NCBI GenBank assembly: GCA_963777045.1
Contig: CAVZPD010000029.1
Coordinates: 33,606 to 97,605 of the forward strand
DNA from: JAPSGM01 sp963777045
Lineage (GTDB): Bacteria; Chloroflexota; Limnocylindria; QHBO01
Length of the DNA stretch: 64,000 nucleotides
Direction: 5' to 3'
Numbering within the stretch: position 1 is the stretch's first letter; each line of letters opens with the position of its first letter. Shown here one piece after another: positions 27,074-35,221 of this stretch. Both the position numbers and the translations under genes were made by a program. The notes under the pieces are model-generated. The model was not told the origin of the DNA and did not search any database. It saw only the letters and a list, made by a program, of their open reading frames with translations.

Positions 27074-28561
27074 GTGGCCTGCGTGCTGGGGCTCGACGTC
27101 TCGACGACCGCGACGAAGGCGATCCTCGTCGATGAGGAGGGGGCGGTCGTGGCCACCGGCACGGGCGAGTACGACGTCAGCATCCCGCAGCCGGGCTGGA
27201 GCGAGCAGGACCCGGAGCTGTGGTGGGAGGGGACGCGTCGCGCCATCGAAGCGGCCCTCGGCCAGGCGGAGGTCGCCCCGGCCGAGGTGCGCGCCGTCGG
27301 GCTGACCGGACAGATGCACGGGGCCGTCCTGCTCTCGTCGGCGGGCGAGGTGCTGCGACCGGCCATCCTATGGAACGACCAGCGGACGGGCGAGGAGTGC
27401 GACCTCATCCGGGAACGCATCGGGCTGGAGCGGCTGGTCGCGATCACGGGCAACGACGCCGTTACCGGCTTCACGGCTCCGAAGCTGCTCTGGGTGCAGC
27501 GCCACGAGCCCGACGTGTGGCAGCGGACCGCGCACGTGCTGCTGCCGAAGGACTACGTGCGCTACCGGCTGACCGGCGAGTTCGCCATGGACAAGGCCGA
27601 TGGCTCGGGGACCCAGCTGTTCGACCTGGCAACGCGAGACTGGTCGGCCGAGATGCTGTCGGCTCTCGAGATCAATCCGGCGCGCATGCCGCCCACCTTC
27701 GAGGGGCCCGCCGTGACCGGCTCCATCGGCGCGAACGCGGCGGAAGCCTGCGGGCTGCGGGCCGGGACGCCGGTGGTGGCCGGCGGCGGCGACCAGTCGG
27801 CCAATGCGGTTGGCCTCGGGGCGGTGGCGCCCGGCGTGGTGGCGCTCTCGCTGGGGACGTCGGGCGTCGTCTTCGCCGCCACCGATGCGCCGCTCCACGA
27901 CCCGCTGGGCCGAGTCCACGCCTTCTGTCATGCGGTGCCGGGCCGCTGGCACATGATGTCGGTGATGCTCTCCGCAGCGGGGAGCCTGCGCTGGTTCCGC
28001 GACGCGCTCTGGCCGGAGGCCAGCTTCGCCACCATCAGCGATGAGGCGGCAACGGTGGCCGCGGGCAGCGACGGCCTCATCTTCCTCCCCTACCTCACCG
28101 GCGAGCGCAACCCGCATCCCGACCCGCTGGCGCGAGGTGCCTTCGTGGGGCTGACGGTCCAGCACGATCGGCGGCACCTGGCGCGCTCGGTGATGGAGGG
28201 GGTCGCCTACGGCCTCCGAGACGGACTCGAGCTGATGGTCGAGGCCGGCATGCCGCAGCCATCCACCATCCGTGCATCGGGCGGCGGAACGGCCAGCCCG
28301 CTCTGGCGCCAGGTCCTGGCCGACGTGCTGGAGGCGGAGATCGCCACCGTCAGCACGACCGAGGGGGCGGCGTACGGTGCAGCGCTGCTGGCGGCCGTGG
28401 GCGCCGGAATCTTCGCGAGCGTCGACGAGGCAGTGGCGGCCAGCGTCCGGACCTCGATCACGGAGTCGCCTGGGGCCGATGCCGCCCGCTACGCCGCGGC
28501 CTATCCCCGCTTCCGCGAGCTCTACCCAGCGCTTGCCCCCACCTTCCGGCGCCTGGCCTGA
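27074..28561 (+). CDS. xylB: Xylulokinase
   Basis: The 495-residue FGGY kinase phosphorylates D-xylulose to xylulose 5-phosphate. The N-terminal phosphate loop is GLDVSTTATKAILVD. The signature GLTGQMHGAVLL gives substrate contacts, DQSANAVGLG holds the catalytic Asp region, and the C-terminal RASGGGTASPLWRQ binds nucleotide. It is in one operon with xylA and convergent with the ABC importer operon (12 bp between stops). Confidence 0.96.
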   Translation: MACVLGLDVSTTATKAILVDEEGAVVATGTGEYDVSIPQPGWSEQDPELWWEGTRRAIEAALGQAEVAPAEVRAVGLTGQMHGAVLLSSAGEVLRPAILWNDQRTGEECDLIRERIGLERLVAITGNDAVTGFTAPKLLWVQRHEPDVWQRTAHVLLPKDYVRYRLTGEFAMDKADGSGTQLFDLATRDWSAEMLSALEINPARMPPTFEGPAVTGSIGANAAEACGLRAGTPVVAGGGDQSANAVGLGAVAPGVVALSLGTSGVVFAATDAPLHDPLGRVHAFCHAVPGRWHMMSVMLSAAGSLRWFRDALWPEASFATISDEAATVAAGSDGLIFLPYLTGERNPHPDPLARGAFVGLTVQHDRRHLARSVMEGVAYGLRDGLELMVEAGMPQPSTIRASGGGTASPLWRQVLADVLEAEIATVSTTEGAAYGAALLAAVGAGIFASVDEAVAASVRTSITESPGADAARYAAAYPRFRELYPALAPTFRRLA

Positions 28562-28573
28562 ACCCCGCCGCGC

Positions 28574-29371
28574 TCAGACCTTGAGCGCCGCCCGTTCTTC
28601 CTCGTTCAGCTCGCCGGGCGCGCGACCCATGATGATCATGGCCAGCACCTCGTCCGGCGTGACCTCGTCACGTGGCATCGTCCCGACCAGCTTGCCCTGG
28701 TACATGACGCTGATGCGGTCGGACATGTCGAAGACGTCGTGGATGTCGTGGCTGACCAGGAAGATGCCGATCCCCTCCGACTTCAGCCGCCGGATCAGGT
28801 TGCGGACCTGCTCGGTCTCGGCCGGACCGAGCGCGGCGGTCGGCTCATCCATGATCAGGATTCGGGCGTTGAAGTGGACCGCGCGCGCGATGGCGACCGA
28901 CTGGCGCTGGCCGCCGGAGAGCGTCTTCACCGGCGCCTTGAAGTTCCGGAAGTTCGGGTTGAGGCGGTGCATGACCTCGCGCGTCGCCGCTTCCATGGCG
29001 CTGTCGTCCAGGCCGCCGATGAGGCTGGTGATCTCGCGACCCAGGAACAGGTTGCCGGCCGCGTCGATGTTGTCGGCGAGCGCCAGGTTCTGGTAGATCG
29101 TCTCGATGCCGAGCAGCTGGGCCTCGCGCGGATTCGAGATCGAGACCCGTTCCCCGTTGATCCGGATCTCGCCGGCGTCGGCGGGGTGTGCGCCGGAGAG
29201 GACGCGCATCAGCGTGGACTTGCCCGCGCCGTTGTGGCCGACCATGCCGACCACCTCGCCGGGCATCAGGTCGACGCTGACGTCGTCGACGGCGTGCACG
29301 CCACCGAACGAGACGTGGACGTTCTTCATCTCGACGAGCGGGGTGCGCGTCGCCTCGGCGGTGGCGGTCAT
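28574..29371 (-). CDS. Sugar ABC transporter ATP-binding protein (xylose-type, single domain)
   Basis: The 265-residue single ABC domain has Walker A GHNGAGKST (about 45-53), signature LSGGQRQSVAIARA, Walker B ILIMDEPTAAL and the H-loop SHDIHD. The E. coli-type XylG has two fused ABC domains; this is the half-size form, so a homodimer is expected. The ATG at 29369-29371 has GGGAGG 6 nt upstream; an earlier start is less likely. It is last in the binding protein-permease-ATPase operon. Confidence 0.93.
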   Translation of the reverse strand: MTATAEATRTPLVEMKNVHVSFGGVHAVDDVSVDLMPGEVVGMVGHNGAGKSTLMRVLSGAHPADAGEIRINGERVSISNPREAQLLGIETIYQNLALADNIDAAGNLFLGREITSLIGGLDDSAMEAATREVMHRLNPNFRNFKAPVKTLSGGQRQSVAIARAVHFNARILIMDEPTAALGPAETEQVRNLIRRLKSEGIGIFLVSHDIHDVFDMSDRISVMYQGKLVGTMPRDEVTPDEVLAMIIMGRAPGELNEEERAALKV

Positions 29372-29390
29372 GATCTGCCTCCCTTCTCGC

Positions 29391-30722
29391 TCATCGTCCG
29401 CCGCCACGCCGGCGGTTGTAGGCGTCGAATGCCACGGCCAGGATGAGGACGAGGCCGCCGGCCACGTTCTGGCCGGGCGAGTTCACGCCGAGGAAGCTCA
29501 GGCCGTACGACAGCGAAGCCATCACGAACGCGCCCAGCACGGCGCCGGGGATGGTGCCGATGCCACCGGCGAACGAGGTGCCGCCGACCACCGCTGCGGC
29601 GATGACGTACAGCTCGTAGCTGACCCCGATGTCGAGCGTCGCGCCATTGAGGCGGGCCGAGGCCACCGCCGCCGACAACGCGCACAGGACCCCCATCAGG
29701 ATGAACGTCTTCATGATCGTCCAGCGCGTGTTGATTCCGGCCAGCGCCGCAGCTTCGGGGTTCCCGCCGTAGGCGTACACGTAGCGCCCGAACCGGCGCC
29801 GGGTGGCGAGCCAGGTCATGGCCAGGGTCACGGCGACCAGCAGCATGAGCGGGAACGGGAAGCCGGAAGAGATCTTCAGCCCGCCCGCCGGCTCGGTGAT
29901 GCCCTGCTGGACGGCGTACTCCGTCGCGAGCCGCGGCGGCCAGTAGTTGCCATTGGCGAACCACGCCAGGCCCAGGATGGCGGCGCACCCTGCGACTCCG
30001 ATCAGGATCTCGGCCCACATCGGCCGGACCGGGAAGTCGAACCGCCGCCGCTGCCGCCGTCCGCTCACCAGGAACACGACCACGGCGAGGCAGCCGACCG
30101 CCGCGACCACCCAGGTCCACGTCCCGCCAATCGATCCCTGGGCGCTGCCGTTGAGGAGCTGGAAGGTCGGATCCAGGCCGAACACCGCCGCTCCGTTCGA
30201 GAGGTACCAGACCGCGCCGCGGATGGAGAGCAGGCCGCCGAGGGTGACGACGAAGGAAGGCACCCCGATGTAGGCGATGATGAAGCCCTGGAGCGCGCCG
30301 AACCCGGCGCCGATGCCGATGCCGATCGCCAGTGCGATCAGCCAGCGGAACGGGAAGTCCGGCCCCATTCCCAGGAAGTTGGGCAGCCAGTCGGTCATGA
30401 GCAGCGCGTAGCTCATGGCCACGAACCCGGTCAGCGACCCCACCGAGAGGTCGATGTTCCGCGAGACGATGATGAGGACCATCCCGGTCGCGATGATGGC
30501 CACGCTCGTGCCCTGGATGGCCAGCGTGACCATGTTCACCGGGCGGAAGAACTTGCCGTCGCTGAGGATGTTGAAGGCGACGAGGATGAGCGCCAGCGCG
30601 ATCAGCATGCCGAACAGGCGGCTGTCGATCTCCGTCTGGCCGAGGAGGCGGCGCAGCCGCCCGGTGGCGGAGGGCTGCGGCGTCGTGCCGGACGGCGTTG
30701 CTGCTTCGACCACGTTCGCCAC
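29391..30722 (-). CDS. Sugar ABC transporter permease (XylH-like)
   Basis: The 443-residue protein has about 10-12 hydrophobic segments. It carries the family hallmark NIDLSVGSLTGF near residue 90 and the C-terminal TSFAGGIGTIPGAVLGAF that contacts the ATPase. The central region (about 205-280) is long and partly hydrophilic, as in XylH rather than RbsC. The GTG is preceded by GGGAG at 7 nt. It moves sugar across the inner membrane with the flanking subunits. Confidence 0.92.
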   Translation of the reverse strand: MANVVEAATPSGTTPQPSATGRLRRLLGQTEIDSRLFGMLIALALILVAFNILSDGKFFRPVNMVTLAIQGTSVAIIATGMVLIIVSRNIDLSVGSLTGFVAMSYALLMTDWLPNFLGMGPDFPFRWLIALAIGIGIGAGFGALQGFIIAYIGVPSFVVTLGGLLSIRGAVWYLSNGAAVFGLDPTFQLLNGSAQGSIGGTWTWVVAAVGCLAVVVFLVSGRRQRRRFDFPVRPMWAEILIGVAGCAAILGLAWFANGNYWPPRLATEYAVQQGITEPAGGLKISSGFPFPLMLLVAVTLAMTWLATRRRFGRYVYAYGGNPEAAALAGINTRWTIMKTFILMGVLCALSAAVASARLNGATLDIGVSYELYVIAAAVVGGTSFAGGIGTIPGAVLGAFVMASLSYGLSFLGVNSPGQNVAGGLVLILAVAFDAYNRRRGGGR

Positions 30723-30815
30723 GGTCGTTCTCCCGAAGCTGAGTGTCGGTCCCTGCGCCCCCGGACGGATCCGGGGGCGCAGGACAGGCTAGTTCACGAA
30801 CTCAGGCGGCTGCGG

Positions 30816-32036
30816 TCAGACCCCGCAGGCGTCAGCTCCCGGATCCGAGGAGGTGACGTCCTTGCAGATGTCCTCCTTGGTCGCCCACCAGCCAGCGTTG
30901 ATCACGTCGCTGAGGTTGTCAGCGGTGATCGGGGTCGGCTGGAGGATCAGGGACTGGACGGTGTTGCCGCCCGGCGTCTCGAAGTCGGTCGGACTGTTGC
31001 CGTCGGTCGGGGCGACCGACGCATCGATGTCGATCGCGACGTCCGACATCGACATGCCATCGCACAGGGTCAGTGCGGCCTGGCCGGCCGCCTTGCCGAG
31101 CTCGTTGGCGTTCTTCCAGACGTCGACGTACTGCTTGCCCAGGGCCACGTTGTTCAGGTTGGCGGGGTCGCCGTCCTGACCGCTCAGCGGTGGGAAGCCG
31201 TAGTTCTTGGCGGTGAGGGCAGCCACGACGCCGAGCGCGGTGCTGTCGTTCTCGGCCAGGATTGCATCGATCGGCGTGTTGTCCGCATTGGCCTTGTCGA
31301 TGATCGCTTCCATGTTGGACTGGGCCTTCTCGGTCGCCCAGGCATCGGTGTAGGTGCCGTAGTCATCCGGCCACGTGCCGCTGCCGGACTCCGGCCCGTT
31401 CAGGATGGTGATGTCGCCAGAGTCGACCTTGTCCTTGAGGCCGGCGTTGTCCCAGCCCTGTGGCAGGAAGGTCGAGGCATTCGGATCGCCCGGATCACCC
31501 TTGATCAGGACGTAGTTGCCGCTCGGCACCGCATCCAGGATCGCAGAGGCTTCCGCCTCCCCGACACCGACGTTGTTGAACGTGATGTAGAGGATGTCCG
31601 GGTCCTCGATGAGGCGGTCGTAGGCGATGACCGGGATGTTGTTGTCCTTCGCCTTCTGCAGCGCCGGCAGGATGGCATTCTGGTCCTGGGCCAGCAGGAT
31701 GAGGACGTTGGCTCCCTGCGCAATCAGGTTGTCGACGTCGGTCAGCTGCTGCTCGTTGCTCAGGTTGGCGTCTGCGTCGATGTAGGTGCCACCCGCATCT
31801 TCGACGACGTTCTTGATACTCGGCTGATCAGCCGCGGCCCAGCGCGGCTGCTGGAAGTTGTTCCACGAAACGCCGACGGTGCACGACGTCTCCGTCATGC
31901 TCTCGCTGGCGCTCCCGCCGGTGCTCGGCGCTGTCGAGCTGCCGCCGGTGCTCGGCGACGCCGAGCTCCCGTTGCTGCAAGCCGCCAGCCCGATCGCGAC
32001 CACTGCGAGGATGGCTCCCAGCCTCTGAGTTCGCAT
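30816..32036 (-). CDS. Xylose-type substrate-binding lipoprotein
   Basis: The 406-residue precursor has a lipobox LAAC (Cys20) after a hydrophobic signal, so it is lipid-anchored outside the membrane. A Ser/Gly/Ala linker (21-46) leads to the periplasmic-binding fold. The fold has SNEQQLTDVDNLIAQGANVLIL and NNIPVIAYDRLI, typical of the XylF group, plus LAENDSTALGVVAAL. It is first gene of the importer operon and has GGAGG 10 nt before its ATG. Confidence 0.93.
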   Translation of the reverse strand: MRTQRLGAILAVVAIGLAACSNGSSASPSTGGSSTAPSTGGSASESMTETSCTVGVSWNNFQQPRWAAADQPSIKNVVEDAGGTYIDADANLSNEQQLTDVDNLIAQGANVLILLAQDQNAILPALQKAKDNNIPVIAYDRLIEDPDILYITFNNVGVGEAEASAILDAVPSGNYVLIKGDPGDPNASTFLPQGWDNAGLKDKVDSGDITILNGPESGSGTWPDDYGTYTDAWATEKAQSNMEAIIDKANADNTPIDAILAENDSTALGVVAALTAKNYGFPPLSGQDGDPANLNNVALGKQYVDVWKNANELGKAAGQAALTLCDGMSMSDVAIDIDASVAPTDGNSPTDFETPGGNTVQSLILQPTPITADNLSDVINAGWWATKEDICKDVTSSDPGADACGV

Positions 32037-32167
32037 GGATCTAGATCCTCCGCATGGATGTGATGGGTCGGGCGTCCCATGTGCCCGACGTAGCCTACTC
32101 CGCTGTCAACTCCACTCTTGCCGTTCGCCGCACCTCCGTCGCCCTACTCGTCCCGCCGGCCCGCACC

Positions 32168-33403
32168 TCATGCGCTCGCCAGCTCTACTGCTCCATTCCG
32201 TGGCGTGATCCACGTCGCGGGGTCGGTGAGGAACGGTTCGAACGCCAGCTCGGCAGCGCCGAGCAGCGTGGCGTCCGCACCTAGCGCGGCCGGAACGACA
32301 CGAACCTGCTCCCGAGCGGCCGCCAGCCCACGTGCCTGCAGCTGTTCCTCGATCGAGGCCATGACGTACGGCTCGATACGGTCGAACAGGCCGCCCAGGA
32401 CGACCACCCGCGGGTTGAAGACGTTGACGATGGCGGCGATGCCGATGCCGAGCCAGGACCCGGTCCGATGCAGCGCCTCCAGCGCCTCCCGATTGCCTCC
32501 GGCCGCATCCGAGAGCAGCTCCCCCACCTTCGACGGTCCACCGTCCGCCGGCCGGCCGGCGGCAGTCAGCAGAGCGTGCTCGCCGACCTCCGTCTCCCAG
32601 CAACCGCGCGACCCACATGCGCATGCCTGCCCGCCGGGATTCACGGGCAGGTGCCCAACCTCCCCCGCGTAGCCCTCGGCGCCGCCGAGCGCCCGGCCAT
32701 CGATCAGGAAGCCGCCACCCACCCCGACCTCGCCGGCGATGTAGACGGCGTCGTCGACCCCGCGGGCGGCACCGCGGCGATGCTCCGCCAAGACGCCCAG
32801 GTCGGCGTCGTTGGCGACGAAGATGGGGACCGATACGCGGAACGCATCGGTCAGCAGGCGCCCCAGCGGGACGTCGCGCCAGCCGAGGTTCGGCGCCAGG
32901 CGCACCAGCCCGTCGCTGCGGCGCACGATGCCGACCACGGCCACGCCGATCCCGATCAGGGTGCTCTCCGCTGCGGCACGCCGCAGCATCGGCCCCGCCA
33001 GATCCACGAGGTCGGACACGATCTCGTCGGCGGCGAGGTGGCCGCGAGGACGATCGACGCGGACCGAATCGTGCACGACGCCACCGAAGCCGACCAGCGC
33101 GGCGGCGAGCGAGTCGACCGAGATCTCGATGCCAAGGACGGTGGCGCTCAGCGGGTTGGGCTTCACGATGGGTGACGGACGGCCCGGGACGCCCAGCGGC
33201 TCCGATCGCTCCTCGGCGACGAAATCGGCAGCGACGAACTCCCCGATCAACCCGCGGATGGCGCTCCGGGTGAGTCCGGTGCGCGAGACGAGCTCGGATC
33301 GGGAGAGAGGACCGTTGAGGTGGAGCTGGGTTGCGATGGCGCTGAGGTTCGCGCGGTGGACGGTCTCGCTTCGCTGGCCAATCGCTTCCCGGGGAGTCAC
33401 CAC
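32168..33403 (-). CDS. ROK family transcriptional regulator (XylR-like)
   Basis: This roughly 411-residue protein has an N-terminal winged helix (LSRSELVSRTGLTRSAIRGLIGEFV) and a C-terminal ROK sugar-sensing domain. The ROK domain has a zinc/structural motif CACGSRGCWE and the phosphate-type loop GIEISVDSLAAALV. The frame is open to 33430, but that would place the start inside the operator at 33410-33433. The GTG codons at 33398-33403 are more plausible. It lies between the importer operon and divergent oxidoreductase genes and probably represses both unless sugar is bound. Confidence 0.9.
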   Translation of the reverse strand: MVTPREAIGQRSETVHRANLSAIATQLHLNGPLSRSELVSRTGLTRSAIRGLIGEFVAADFVAEERSEPLGVPGRPSPIVKPNPLSATVLGIEISVDSLAAALVGFGGVVHDSVRVDRPRGHLAADEIVSDLVDLAGPMLRRAAAESTLIGIGVAVVGIVRRSDGLVRLAPNLGWRDVPLGRLLTDAFRVSVPIFVANDADLGVLAEHRRGAARGVDDAVYIAGEVGVGGGFLIDGRALGGAEGYAGEVGHLPVNPGGQACACGSRGCWETEVGEHALLTAAGRPADGGPSKVGELLSDAAGGNREALEALHRTGSWLGIGIAAIVNVFNPRVVVLGGLFDRIEPYVMASIEEQLQARGLAAAREQVRVVPAALGADATLLGAAELAFEPFLTDPATWITPRNGAVELASA

Positions 33404-33409
33404 GACCAG

Positions 33410-33433
33410 TTTTGTGATCCTCTTTCTCAAATG
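33410..33433. promoter_or_regulatory. Putative ROK operator in the divergent ROK/SDR promoter region
   Basis: TTTTGTGATCCTCTTTCTCAAATG closely matches the xylA site at 25649-25672: identical TTTTGTG, TCCTCT spacer and CAAA, with about 19 of 24 positions the same. TAGACT at 33441-33446, just downstream, may be the SDR -10. Confidence 0.55.
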
Positions 33434-33494
33434 TTTGTCGTAGACTCTTACATCACGACCCGACGTGTCAAGGGCAGATCAAAGGGAGGCTTCC

Positions 33495-34202
33495 ATGGAG
33501 AGCCTGAATGGGAGGACCGCGCTCGTCACCGGGGCGAGCCGCGGCATCGGTGCAGCAGTCGCACGGGCATTGGCCGAAGGGGGCGCACAGCTCGCGCTCG
33601 CGTCGCGCAGCGGCGACGATCTGGGGATCTCCGGCTCGGTGGCGCAGCCTGCCGATGTCCGCGACCTGGGCTCCATGGAGGCCATTGCGAAGGCGACTGC
33701 CGAGCGGTTCGGCGGCATCGACATCCTGGTCGTCAACGCGGGGGTGGGTGCCTACGGCCCCTTCCTGGACCTCGACCGCGAGCACCTCGACGAGATGATC
33801 GACGTGAACGTGAAGGGCGCCATCTACTCCGTCCGGGCGGCACTCCCCTACCTCCTGCAGAGCCAGGCGCCGGACCTGATCACCATCGCCAGCGAGGCGG
33901 GACGCCGCGGGCTGCCCTACGAGGCGGTCTACTGCGCCTCGAAGTTCGCGCAGGTCGGCTTCACCGCCGCCCTCGACCACGAGCTGCGCGAGCAGGGCGT
34001 GCGCTGCACCAACATCTGCCCCGGCGGCGTGGCGACCGACTTCGCCATGGGCCGCGGCCGGACCCCGGACATGCCGCAGCTGGCCGGCATGATGCGTCCC
34101 GACGACGTGGCCGAGGCGGTCGTCTTCGCGCTCACCCGGCCGCGAACCCATCGGATCCTGGAGGTCGCCTTCCGGCCCGTCAGCGAAACGTCCTGGGGCT
34201 GA
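33495..34202 (+). CDS. Short-chain dehydrogenase/reductase
   Basis: The 235-residue classical SDR has TGASRGIG (12-19), NAGVGAYGP, the catalytic Ser in TIASEAG and Tyr/Lys in YCASK. The lack of an acidic residue after the first beta strand (ASRSGDD) suggests NADP(H). The substrate is unknown; between a sugar regulator and a Gfo/Idh gene, a sugar dehydrogenase role is possible. The ATG at 33495 has AGGGAGG 5 nt upstream. It is probably co-transcribed with the next gene. Confidence 0.9.
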   Translation: MESLNGRTALVTGASRGIGAAVARALAEGGAQLALASRSGDDLGISGSVAQPADVRDLGSMEAIAKATAERFGGIDILVVNAGVGAYGPFLDLDREHLDEMIDVNVKGAIYSVRAALPYLLQSQAPDLITIASEAGRRGLPYEAVYCASKFAQVGFTAALDHELREQGVRCTNICPGGVATDFAMGRGRTPDMPQLAGMMRPDDVAEAVVFALTRPRTHRILEVAFRPVSETSWG

Positions 34203-34212
34203 GGGACGCCAC

Positions 34213-35205
34213 GTGAGCACGCTCCGCATCGGGATCCTGTCCACCGCCGAGATCGCCCGCACGAAGGTGATCCCCGGCATGCGCAAGGCGAAGCGGTGCG
34301 AGGTGGTGGCCATCGCCTCGCGCGACGGCGCTCGGGCACGCGAGGCGGCCGCCGAGCTGGCGATCCCCACCGCCCACGACTCGTACGAGGCGCTGCTGGC
34401 CGACCCGACGGTCGACGCGGTCTACATCCCGCTCCCCAACCACCTCCACGCGAGGTGGACCCTGGCCGCGGCAGCGGCCGGCAAGCACGTCCTGTGTGAG
34501 AAGCCGCTGGCCATGACCAGCGGCCAGGCCACGGAGATGATCGACGCCTGCCGGTCGGCGGGCGTAGTCCTGATGGAGGCCTTCATGTACCGCCTCCACC
34601 CCACCTGGATCGCCGTGCGCGAGCTGGTCGCCTCGGGCCGCATCGGACGCCTCGTGGCGGTCCAGAGCTGGTTCTCGTACTTCAACGACGATCCGGCCAA
34701 CATCCGCAACATCCGCGAGGCCGGCGGCGGTGCGCTCTACGACATCGGCTGCTACAGCGTGAACCTTTCGCGAATGCTGTTCTCCGGCGAGCCCACGCGG
34801 GTGACGGGCTCGTTGCGCCGGGACCCGCTGGGCGGTACCGACACGCTGGTCAGCGCGCTGCTCGAATTCGGTGACGGCGTCGCCACCTTCACCGCGTCCA
34901 CGCGCGCGGAGGACGACCAGCGGGTGCACATCTACGGGACGGAGGGCCGCATCTCGATCGGCATCCCGTTCAACATCCCGCCCGACCGGCCGACCGAGGT
35001 GTACCTCACCGCCGGCGGCAACCCGCCGACCGACCCGGACACCGAGGTGCTCACCTTCGAGGTGGCCGATCCGTACACCGTCGAGACGGAACGTTTCGCC
35101 GAAATGGTGCTGGACGGCGCGCCTCCCCCTTTCCCGCCGGAGGATGCCGCGGCCAACCTGGCCGTGATGGAGCGCATCGTGGCCAGCGCCGAGGCGTCGG
35201 GGTAG
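34213..35205 (+). CDS. Gfo/Idh/MocA family oxidoreductase (dihydrodiol / D-xylose dehydrogenase type)
   Basis: The 330-residue protein has an N-terminal Rossmann domain, LRIGILSTAEIARTKVIPGM, and VYIPLPNHLHARWT. The Lys of CEKPLAM (about residue 97) is catalytic or cofactor-binding in this family. The C-terminal domain starts at about 125 (LMEAFMYRLHPTW), with GGGALYDIGCYSVN. That latter motif is typical of the dimeric dihydrodiol dehydrogenase / NADP xylose dehydrogenase branch. Context supports an aldose substrate. Confidence 0.88.
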   Translation: MSTLRIGILSTAEIARTKVIPGMRKAKRCEVVAIASRDGARAREAAAELAIPTAHDSYEALLADPTVDAVYIPLPNHLHARWTLAAAAAGKHVLCEKPLAMTSGQATEMIDACRSAGVVLMEAFMYRLHPTWIAVRELVASGRIGRLVAVQSWFSYFNDDPANIRNIREAGGGALYDIGCYSVNLSRMLFSGEPTRVTGSLRRDPLGGTDTLVSALLEFGDGVATFTASTRAEDDQRVHIYGTEGRISIGIPFNIPPDRPTEVYLTAGGNPPTDPDTEVLTFEVADPYTVETERFAEMVLDGAPPPFPPEDAAANLAVMERIVASAEASG

Positions 35206-35221
35206 CCCGCTGCCGGCCGGG

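Noticed and set aside
29106..32063. 985-residue plus-strand frame across the sugar ABC operon
   Set aside because: It covers three minus-strand transporter genes; low-complexity His/Asp/Gln/Arg composition marks it as a shadow.
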